A model generated the notes under the pieces. The model saw only the letters and a list, made by a program, of their open reading frames with translations. It did not search any database and was not told where the DNA came from. A program made the translations under genes and the position numbers. Positions 16,941-22,420 of a stretch of DNA of 22,439 nt are shown in pieces. How positions within the stretch are numbered: the first letter of the stretch is position 1; the number at the start of each line of letters is the position of its first letter. The DNA is from UBA4877 sp002399345 (GTDB lineage: Bacteria; Bacillota; Thermoanaerobacteria; Thermoanaerobacterales; UBA4877), in NCBI GenBank assembly GCA_036752905.1, contig DAIORT010000017.1:1-22439 (forward strand), in the 5' to 3' direction.

Positions 16941-18086
16941 ATGGCAGAAACAAGCAATTATAAATTAAATAAACCGGATTTGCTTGACTTTATTGCTATT
17001 GGTGATCTGAATGAAAACGCGGATATCGTTGATGATGAATTAAAAAAAGCTCAAGATAAAGCCAATGAGGCAATGGATACAGCAGAAAACATCACGGTAC
17101 CCGTCACTAGTGTAAATGATAAAACAGGTGACGTGGAGATAACAAAAAACGATGTAGGGTTGGGTAACGTAACTAACAATAAGCAAGCCACAAAAACAGA
17201 ATTTGACTCCCATGCGGCGAAGAAGGTTTCAAGCGGTGAGCTACATGGGTTAAGGGTCAATAGCGACAAAGAACTAGAGTTTTATGACGGGTCGGATTGG
17301 AAGGGAGCTAACTGGCAGACGTCGCCTCCGCTGGATCCTAATACTTGGGAAGGAACGCAAAATATAGTTAGGGCGGGGCGTGCGAGAGACTTTTTTGACA
17401 TCGGCGACCAACTTGAATCAAATTATGATGGGAAAGTCATTACGTGGGAAGTAATCGGGATAGACGTTGATACGCCTTATAACACCAGTTTCACACATAG
17501 TATGACAATACAGTCTAAGGATATATTGCATTATCTGCAATTTGATGCGGAAGAACCCAATAACCCTGACAGCAATAGGCAAAAATATGGCAACAATAGA
17601 TACATCTACAGTGCAGTAAAACAATGGCTAAATAGCAATGAATCTACGTTTCATTGGGTATCGCAGCACCAATACGATGCAAAGCCTAATAAGACACTGG
17701 ATTATTATAATGGATCCGGGTTCTTATATAGATTAGACCCAGAATTGGTTGCAGTATTAGGGACTGTGACAAAGAAGGTAGCTAAACCAGAGGTTGACGG
17801 CGGCGGCCAAGACACATTTAACGATAAGGTATTTTTGCTATCTTCCGTCGAGGTTGGATTTGAATCTGAAGGTACTACCACAGGAGAGGCTGTATATCCG
17901 TATTATAGCGGAATTGATGATTCTGGAAGAATTAAACAGCTGGACGGTGCAAATAGGTGGTGGCTCCGCTCGCCGTACGTTTCGTACTCCTACTACGTGA
18001 GGGGTGTCAGCAGCGACGGTAGTCGGCACGGCAGTAACGCTTACTATAGCACGGATGGGCTCTCCCCTGCTTGCGTTATAATTTAA
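16941..18086 (+). CDS. DGR target: tail fibre with C-type-lectin-like variable domain
   Basis: This 381-residue protein is probably the receptor-binding protein. Residues 1-30 (NYKLNKPDLLDF..GDLNENADIVDD) resemble the usual phage fibre N-terminus. Residues 53-85 carry the common fibre motif VTSVNDKTGDV..KNDVGLGNVTNN. Residues ~140-381 form a DUF6273/formylglycine-enzyme-like C-type lectin fold with WWLRSP at 340-345. The last 42 residues are encoded by the variable repeat. Relative to the template, changed residues are 352, 355, 357, 363, 364, 365, 368, 369, 372 and 377 (now Tyr, Gly, Ser, His, Gly, Ser, Tyr, Tyr, Asp, Ala). The C-terminal position of the VR is standard for DGR targets. Confidence 0.92.
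   Translation: MAETSNYKLNKPDLLDFIAIGDLNENADIVDDELKKAQDKANEAMDTAENITVPVTSVNDKTGDVEITKNDVGLGNVTNNKQATKTEFDSHAAKKVSSGELHGLRVNSDKELEFYDGSDWKGANWQTSPPLDPNTWEGTQNIVRAGRARDFFDIGDQLESNYDGKVITWEVIGIDVDTPYNTSFTHSMTIQSKDILHYLQFDAEEPNNPDSNRQKYGNNRYIYSAVKQWLNSNESTFHWVSQHQYDAKPNKTLDYYNGSGFLYRLDPELVAVLGTVTKKVAKPEVDGGGQDTFNDKVFLLSSVEVGFESEGTTTGEAVYPYYSGIDDSGRIKQLDGANRWWLRSPYVSYSYYVRGVSSDGSRHGSNAYYSTDGLSPACVII
17966..18073 (+). repeat. DGR variable repeat (VR)
   Basis: This 108-nt segment aligns without gaps to 18586-18693 (offset 620). It has 12 mismatches, at 17984, 17994, 18004, 18010, 18027, 18030, 18031, 18034, 18042, 18045, 18054 and 18070. Every one faces an adenine in the template. Bases here are G (7), T (3) or C (2). 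The 3' part (GGGCTCTCCCCT, 18057-18068) is GC-rich and unmutated, fitting the initiation-of-mutagenic-homing region. Homology breaks off at both sides. Confidence 0.95.
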
Positions 18087-18096
18087 AATCAGTAAT

Positions 18097-18116
18097 CAGC
18101 CCCCGCAAGGGGGCTG
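18097..18116 (+). other. DNA hairpin/cruciform downstream of VR
   Basis: A perfect inverted repeat with 8-bp arms CAGCCCCC/GGGGGCTG and a GCAA tetraloop lies 10 nt after the target stop codon and 23 nt after the end of VR homology. No T-run follows, so it is a poor terminator. In the Bordetella phage BPP-1 DGR and relatives, a GC-rich hairpin with a 4-nt loop just downstream of the VR is needed for efficient target recognition. This is the likely equivalent. Confidence 0.75.
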
Positions 18117-18140
18117 GACACATAAAAGGAGTATATCAAT

Positions 18141-18554
18141 ATGGCAGTGCCAGAAGGGAAAAGAAGCAAATCAAAATTGGCCTTTTATACAAAAGCAATA
18201 GAATTAGCTGACTACACTACTACAATATGCAATAACAATAAAATATTCCCTAAACGGGATAGATGGATGGTTACAAATAGAATTGTATCTGCAGCTATTG
18301 CAATATTAACAAACGTTGTTAAGGCCAATGGGATTTATGTATCGGCTATAAAGGATTACAAAAACAGGAGAAAATATCAGGAGCTAGCAAGGGATTCCAC
18401 TTTGGAATTATTAGCATTGATGGACTTAGCCTATGCTAAATATCCTATTGGAAGCAAAAGGATGGCGCATTGGACTAAGCTTGTAGTGGTAGAAAGAAAG
18501 CTGATTTTAAAGTGGATGAAATCTGATAAGGACAGGTTTAAGATCTTAAAATAA
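18141..18554 (+). CDS. avd: DGR accessory variability determinant (Avd)
   Basis: This 137-residue, strongly basic protein is predicted to be a four-helix bundle (helices about 11-30, 42-66, 72-101, 105-127), matching Avd. In BPP-1, Avd forms a positively charged pentameric barrel that binds the RT and the template RNA and is essential for mutagenic retrohoming. The FPKRDRW (36-42) turn after the first helix, with the following Ala/Ile-rich helix, is typical. An AAAGGAG site about 10 nt upstream supports ATG 18141. The location between VR and TR is the common DGR order. Confidence 0.9.
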   Translation: MAVPEGKRSKSKLAFYTKAIELADYTTTICNNNKIFPKRDRWMVTNRIVSAAIAILTNVVKANGIYVSAIKDYKNRRKYQELARDSTLELLALMDLAYAKYPIGSKRMAHWTKLVVVERKLILKWMKSDKDRFKILK

Positions 18555-18585
18555 ACCACCATAGGGCAATAGTTGTATATTGAGC

Positions 18586-18693
18586 CCGCTCGCCGTACGT
18601 TTCATACTCCTACAACGTGAGGGATGTCAACAGCGACGGTAGTCGGAACAACAATAACGCTAACAATAGCACGAATGGGCTCTCCCCTGATTG
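18586..18693 (+). repeat. DGR template repeat (TR)
   Basis: This is the invariant RNA-encoding template for mutagenesis, lying in the non-coding gap between avd and the RT gene. Read in the VR frame it has nine Asn (AAC/AAT) codons, five of them in the near-continuous run AACAACAATAACGCTAACAAT (18647-18667, counted with its Ala). AAY codons, once adenine-mutated, give up to 15 amino acids without stops. There are 30 adenines, of which 12 differ in the VR. No other base differs within the 108 nt. It is presumably transcribed as part of a longer RNA reaching into the spacer before the RT gene. Confidence 0.95.
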
Positions 18694-18833
18694 TGTGTAT
18701 AGCCCGTATAAAGTAGACTATTTTTAGTTGAAATCAGTGCACCACACGCAAGGAATTATTGCCCTGTCCTGAATAGGCAAATATAAAGCATTGATGTGGT
18801 TTGCTTTTGTTAAAGCAAGTACCGCTATACACA
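18694..18833 (+). ncRNA. Probable 3' part of the DGR template RNA (spacer)
   Basis: These 140 nt between TR and the RT start are non-coding. In BPP-1 the equivalent spacer folds into a structure bound by RT-Avd and supplies the priming site for cDNA synthesis. Its presence here with a similar length is consistent with that role. I see no strong terminator or promoter in it, and have not folded it. Confidence 0.5.
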
Positions 18834-19913
18834 ATGCTTATTTTTACATCAGAAAGGATAATTACATTAGACAAAATAGCAGAAGAAGTTTGCAGCTTTG
18901 AAAATCTTTATAAGGCCATGAAGAAATGCAGAAAAGGTGTAATGTGGAAAGATAGTGTTGCGAGGTATTGCAATAACGGGCTTTCCAGCATCCTAAAGTT
19001 ACAGTGCAGCCTTATAAGTGGTTCCTATAAAATAGATAATTACCAACACTTTTTAATACATGAACCAAAAGAGAGGCACATAGTAAGTACGAAATTCAAG
19101 GATAGAGTTTTCCAAAGGAGCCTATGTGACAACTATGTATATAGCGCTATTACAAGAAGCTTTATATATGATAATGGAGCTTGTCAAGTCGGCAAAGGGG
19201 CTGATTTTTCCCGGGATAGGTTAACATGCCATATGCAAAGATACTACCGCAAATATGGAACATCCGGCTATGTACTACGCTGTGATATGAGACACTTTTT
19301 TGACAGCACGCCACATCAGACAGCCAAGAATGCTATGAAGAAAAACATTAAAAATAAATATGCCTTGCACCATGTATTGAATATTATAGATAGCTTTAAT
19401 GAAGGGGATAATCCTGAAGTAGGATTAGGATTGGGCAGCCAAGTCACCCAGTTAGTGGAGTTATCCGTACTCAATGAATTAGACCACATCATTAAAGAAA
19501 AACTTAAAATCAAGTATTATGTGCGGTATATGGACGATTTGATATTGATATGCCACAACAAAGATTATCTAAAATATTGTCTAAGAGTAATAAGAAGGCA
19601 TGTGCAAGAGTTAGGGCTGTCTTTGAACAAAAGGAAAACTCAAATATTTAAATTAAATCAAGGCATCAATTTCCTAGGCTTTAAATTTAGGTTAACTAAT
19701 ACTGGTAAGGTTATTAAAACTCTAGGGAAGAGGAACATCAAGAATAGGAAAAGGAAGCTTAGGAAATACCGACAATTAGTGAAAGAAGGAAGAATGCCTA
19801 AAATAAAAGCTGATAAATGTTATGAATCATGGAGGGCTCATGCCAAGAAGGGCAATTCATATAAGCTTTTAAAAAGGATGGACCAATATTATTTGAATTT
19901 ATGGAAGGAGTGA
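18834..19913 (+). CDS. DGR reverse transcriptase
   Basis: This 359-residue group-II-like RT copies the TR RNA with adenine-specific errors and, with Avd, writes the cDNA into VR. Visible RT blocks are HEPKERHIVSTKFKDRVFQ (75-93), the catalytic Asp151 in LRCDMRHFFDS, LGSQVTQLVELSVLNELDH (200-218), the catalytic YMDD at 232-235, GLSLNKRKTQIF (261-272) and INFLGFKF (278-285). The block that usually reads (I/V/L)GxxxSQ in DGR RTs is LGSQVTQ here. There is no maturase or endonuclease domain, as expected. The start is uncertain: ATG 18834 has no ribosome site, and an in-frame TTG at 18801 is possible. Confidence 0.95.
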   Translation: MLIFTSERIITLDKIAEEVCSFENLYKAMKKCRKGVMWKDSVARYCNNGLSSILKLQCSLISGSYKIDNYQHFLIHEPKERHIVSTKFKDRVFQRSLCDNYVYSAITRSFIYDNGACQVGKGADFSRDRLTCHMQRYYRKYGTSGYVLRCDMRHFFDSTPHQTAKNAMKKNIKNKYALHHVLNIIDSFNEGDNPEVGLGLGSQVTQLVELSVLNELDHIIKEKLKIKYYVRYMDDLILICHNKDYLKYCLRVIRRHVQELGLSLNKRKTQIFKLNQGINFLGFKFRLTNTGKVIKTLGKRNIKNRKRKLRKYRQLVKEGRMPKIKADKCYESWRAHAKKGNSYKLLKRMDQYYLNLWKE

Positions 19914-19917
19914 TCAG

Positions 19918-20079
19918 ATGTTTAGAAAGGTATCTATTGCCGAGCAGGTACGGCATGAAAAAGCAAACAGCTTGCGACGTCAAAATGAGCAAGACAAGAT
20001 AGAAAAAATGATATTAGAAGAATTGGTCAATATCAATTTTAGCCAGTCAATACTAAATTTGGGAGTTGATAATATATGA
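19918..20079 (+). CDS. Small charged helical protein, unknown
   Basis: This 53-residue ORF starts ATG 19918, 4 nt after the RT stop, with AAGGAG (19905-19910) 7 nt upstream. It ends in an ATGA overlap with the next gene. It is Gln/Glu/Lys/Arg rich (VRHEKANSLRRQNEQDKIEKM) and probably one long helix. There is no recognisable family. Tight coupling to the RT gene means it is co-translated with the DGR, but whether it acts with the RT or belongs to the tail/lysis group cannot be told. Confidence 0.6.
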   Translation: MFRKVSIAEQVRHEKANSLRRQNEQDKIEKMILEELVNINFSQSILNLGVDNI

Positions 20080-20246
20080 CGTACGAGATTTGCAAGGAGC
20101 TAATTAGGATCAAGGACTTTGATGAAAACAGCAAGGCCGATCTATTGAGCAAGCTTGATGTATTCCTGCTGAATGATAGGTTCAGCGAGGGGAAATACAA
20201 CGAGTTGGTTAAGTTGCTGAATGAAAAACCAATAGTAACTAAGTAG
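20076..20246 (+). CDS. Small phage protein (XkdX-region), unknown
   Basis: This 56-residue ORF overlaps the previous gene by 4 nt (ATGA) and ends just before an intrinsic terminator. The pattern ICKELIRIKDF...LLSKLDVFLLNDRFSEGKYNELVKLL resembles the short proteins found between fibre and lysis genes in many Firmicutes phages (XkdX and similar), which end in a xGRxSxxxYxEL type helix. Their function is unknown. Confidence 0.6.
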   Translation: MTYEICKELIRIKDFDENSKADLLSKLDVFLLNDRFSEGKYNELVKLLNEKPIVTK

Positions 20247-20247
20247 G

Positions 20248-20271
20248 AGGCACTGACACAGTGCCTTTTTT
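20248..20271 (+). terminator. Intrinsic terminator
   Basis: An 8-bp stem (AGGCACTG/CAGTGCCT with a 3-nt ACA loop) runs directly into TTTTTT. It is a textbook rho-independent terminator placed between the structural/DGR genes and the lysis genes. Confidence 0.85.
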
Positions 20272-20295
20272 ATTATAGCAGAAAGAAGGTATCAA

Positions 20296-20550
20296 ATGCA
20301 GGAGAGGGATGGGCAGGATGGGGATTGGTACGATAACAAGGAATTATACGAGATGCTGCAAGGCCTGAAGGCTGATATAACAGAGCTTAGCAAAGAAATG
20401 GCACAGACTCGTACGCTGATACGAGATTACAACGGGCTGCGTCAAAAGGTGGAAGATGTAAATTCAAGAATGAACACATTGAAATGGGGTGTGCCTGTGG
20501 TTGTTTCGATCGTAGGCATTATTTTTACTATTTTAAATTATGCGGGGTGA
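20296..20550 (+). CDS. xhlA: XhlA-like lysis-associated membrane protein
   Basis: This 84-residue protein has a hydrophilic coiled-coil part (about 13-60: LYEMLQGLKADITELSKEM...LRQKVEDVNSRM) and one C-terminal membrane span (about 65-82: VPVVVSIVGIIFTILNY). That layout is typical of haemolysin XhlA-type proteins, which help holin and amidase lyse the cell. A GAAAGAAGG ribosome site precedes ATG 20296. The amidase and holin genes follow in the same cluster. Confidence 0.82.
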   Translation: MQERDGQDGDWYDNKELYEMLQGLKADITELSKEMAQTRTLIRDYNGLRQKVEDVNSRMNTLKWGVPVVVSIVGIIFTILNYAG

Positions 20551-20555
20551 AATAA

Positions 20556-21263
20556 GTGATACAAGTCAAAGAAATGTACCTAGACAAGGGTGCTAAGGGT
20601 AGGCCGGGTACAAGAATAACGCCCAAAGGGTTAGTAATTCACTGGACAGCCAATCAAAGCAGAGGCGCAAAGGCCATGAACAACCGGGGCTACTTTAATA
20701 ATTCCGGTGTAGCCTCCAGTGCTCATTATGTGGTGGACGATGGTAGAACTGTTCAATGTCTTCCGGAAAATGAAATGGCCTATCATGTAGGTGCTAAAAC
20801 GTATAAAAAGGCCGCATTGCAGCGTTTAAGCGCCTACCCGAATAATTGTACAATCGGTATAGAGATGTGTGTTGACGAAGGCGGAGATTTCCGCAGGACC
20901 TATCAGAACACCGTCGAATTGGCCGCTGATATTTTGAAACGCTACGGCTGGACAATCAACCAGCTTTGGAGGCATTACGATATTACCGGGAAGGACTGCC
21001 CCAGGTTTTTCGTGAATGATGCTACGGCCCAACAGTATGGATTCACCAGCGCAGCAGACGGGTGGAAGCAATTCAAGATAGACGTAAATAACCAATTAGG
21101 GGGTAATTTTAAAATGGCTAACAGTAACAGCCCTAGCGCATGGGCAAAGCAGGCTTGGGAATGGGCAAAAGCAGAAGGGTATATGGATGGCGAAAGGCCG
21201 CATGATACGGTCACCAGAGAAGAGCTCGCGGCCGTTTTGTACCGCTTAAAGGAGGTGAAATAA
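20556..21263 (+). CDS. N-acetylmuramoyl-L-alanine amidase (endolysin)
   Basis: This 235-residue Amidase_2 (T7 lysozyme-like) endolysin cuts the amide bond between MurNAc and L-Ala in peptidoglycan. The Zn ligands expected from the family are present: His29 (LVIHWTA), His140 (WRHYD) and Cys148 (KDCPR), with the same 8-residue spacing as in T7 lysozyme. The GIEM motif is near 101-104. The C-terminal ~40 residues (AWAKQAWEWAKAEGYMDGERP..TVTREELAAVLYRL) resemble a single SLH motif, a likely wall-binding tail. It starts at GTG 20556 behind GGGGTGA. No signal peptide is seen, so release depends on the holin. Confidence 0.92.
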   Translation: MIQVKEMYLDKGAKGRPGTRITPKGLVIHWTANQSRGAKAMNNRGYFNNSGVASSAHYVVDDGRTVQCLPENEMAYHVGAKTYKKAALQRLSAYPNNCTIGIEMCVDEGGDFRRTYQNTVELAADILKRYGWTINQLWRHYDITGKDCPRFFVNDATAQQYGFTSAADGWKQFKIDVNNQLGGNFKMANSNSPSAWAKQAWEWAKAEGYMDGERPHDTVTREELAAVLYRLKEVK

Positions 21264-21562
21264 TGATGAACGAATTCATGACGATTGAAATGCTAGCGAC
21301 ATTCGCAGGGCTTACCGCAGCTGTAGCACTGATAGTACAGTTCACGAAGTCTATCGTGAAGAATAACTTTGCTGATGGAGCAGTCAGACTGTATACCTTC
21401 ATAGTAGCTCTGGTCCTAACTTTCATTTTCGCGAAGTCAGGCGCAGGTATAGAAGGCATAGTGCTCACCGTGATCAACTCAATACTCGTATCTATCGCAG
21501 CTATGGGAGGGTATGAGGTAGTAGCAGACCCGAAAGCAAGAAAGGAGAAACCAGAAAAGTAG
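21263..21562 (+). CDS. Holin
   Basis: This 99-residue membrane protein has predicted spans at about 8-27 (IEMLATFAGLTAAVALIVQF), 43-58 (LYTFIVALVLTFIFA) and 64-83, and a charged tail (DPKARKEKPEK). That is typical of phage holins that open the membrane for the amidase. ATG 21263 shares a base with the amidase stop, and AAAGGAGGTGA lies just upstream. A second ATG follows at 21266. Confidence 0.85.
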   Translation: MMNEFMTIEMLATFAGLTAAVALIVQFTKSIVKNNFADGAVRLYTFIVALVLTFIFAKSGAGIEGIVLTVINSILVSIAAMGGYEVVADPKARKEKPEK

Positions 21563-21576
21563 TGTAAAATAACAAA

Positions 21577-21600
21577 AGGAGCGGTATAAAAACCGCTCCT
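21577..21600. terminator. Hairpin after the holin gene, probably bidirectional
   Basis: A perfect 9-bp stem (AGGAGCGGT/ACCGCTCCT, 6-nt loop) begins 14 nt after the holin stop. There is no T-run on the + side. On the - strand the stem is followed by TTTTGTTATTTTA, so it may also stop transcription arriving from the right. Confidence 0.6.
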
Positions 21601-21983
21601 AATACAAAAATGCAGAAAATAGTAGAACAATTCCTTAAAAAGGTAATCTAAAAAGCTAAATCATAATAATACAAGATAGTGATGTTTTAAGTCCTTGAAA
21701 GGTAAGCTAAGGATTTAGCAAAAACTTGCTAAAACAATATAAAAATAACTATCGTTTTGAATCCTAAAAGGAGAAACCTAAAATTATTAACTAAATTAAG
21801 TATATAACAGGTGATATTACTTGTCAAATCTATTTTATATAGCCTATTTATTACCATTTCCATTACAATGCTTTACGAGCCATCAAATTTTAATTTAATC
21901 TTACAAGCATATAATTAGTCCAATAAAATATTTAAGATTGGTTTATCAGCCATTATATAAGCCAATTTTGGGGAGCAAGCAAT
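21601..21983. other. AT-rich gene-free region with three palindrome-like repeats
   Basis: About 380 nt with no credible ORF or RNA gene. It holds CCTTAAAAAGG (21633-21643), CCTTGAAAGG (21693-21702) and TCCTAAAAGGA (21762-21772), spaced about 60 and 70 nt apart. The first two share the following GGTAA(T/G)CTAA context. A separate 8-bp inverted repeat TTTAGCAA/TTGCTAAA with a 4-nt loop is at 21714-21733. The position at the end of the lysis cassette is where a prophage attachment site or an operator array may lie. Neither can be proven here. Confidence 0.4.
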
Positions 21984-22010
21984 AAAAAAAGAGGCCATCA
22001 ATCGGCCTCT
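21984..22010 (-). terminator. Intrinsic terminator of the RHH gene
   Basis: On the - strand, AGAGGCC and GGCCTCT pair (7 bp, 7-nt loop) and run into TTTTTTT. The stem includes the stop codon of the - strand gene, which supports that gene being real and transcribed leftward. Confidence 0.85.
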
Positions 22011-22396
22011 AACTTTTTCACCTCTTCTGCTATGACATTCGTCGGCGGATATACTCCGCTCCGGCTGATGGTGCCGCCGGACAAGTCGACAGCCTCCTCC
22101 GCTAGGCTTTCCCCGTTCGGGATGTCCTCCGTGATGTTTTTCTTTCTGTATATTATTTCGGCCCGGAAGCTCTGCACATTCACATAGAGTTCCGGCATGC
22201 CATCCCCTTTCTCGAACAAGGCTACCCATTCCGCTGCATTATACAGCGGTACAGCCTCGTTCGCGGTTATATATTGTTGAATTAGAGACCGTACCGTTTC
22301 CGATACGGTCTTATGTTTTCTGTTGCAAATTCCTTTGAGCTTCTCCGCCTCCGCCGTTGTTATGCGGATACGGAGAAAATTATCTAATTTAATCAT
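21998..22396 (-). CDS. Ribbon-helix-helix domain protein, unknown
   Basis: From ATG at 22396 this is a 132-residue protein. Residues ~6-43 (NFLRIRITTAEAEKLKGIC..KHKTVSETVRSLIQQYI) look like a CopG/Arc-type ribbon-helix-helix DNA-binding domain. The rest (with AAEWVALFEKGDG and ELYVNVQSFRAEIIYRKK) is not recognised. The start is decided by TGAGGAGGGA (22401-22410) directly upstream; an in-frame ATG at 22411 lies behind it. It faces the phage operon, has its own terminator, and is clearly richer in GC than the phage genes. It may be host flank or transferred cargo. The role is probably a regulator, without more detail. Confidence 0.75.
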   Translation of the reverse strand: MIKLDNFLRIRITTAEAEKLKGICNRKHKTVSETVRSLIQQYITANEAVPLYNAAEWVALFEKGDGMPELYVNVQSFRAEIIYRKKNITEDIPNGESLAEEAVDLSGGTISRSGVYPPTNVIAEEVKKLEAD

Positions 22397-22420
22397 GTTG
22401 TCCCTCCTCAAAATGATGTA

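Noticed and set aside
18097..18116. Hairpin after the fibre gene read as an intrinsic terminator
   Set aside because: There is no T-run after the stem, and the place and 4-nt loop fit the DGR target hairpin better. Some effect on transcription cannot be excluded.
18586..18693. TR read as a gene fragment or decayed duplicate of the fibre gene
   Set aside because: Differences are only at adenines, and the copy lies between avd and RT. A decayed duplicate would show changes at all bases.
21915..22229. 104-codon open frame on the - strand overlapping the RHH gene
   Set aside because: It is in another frame of the RHH gene, runs through that gene's terminator, and has a composition typical of a shadow frame.
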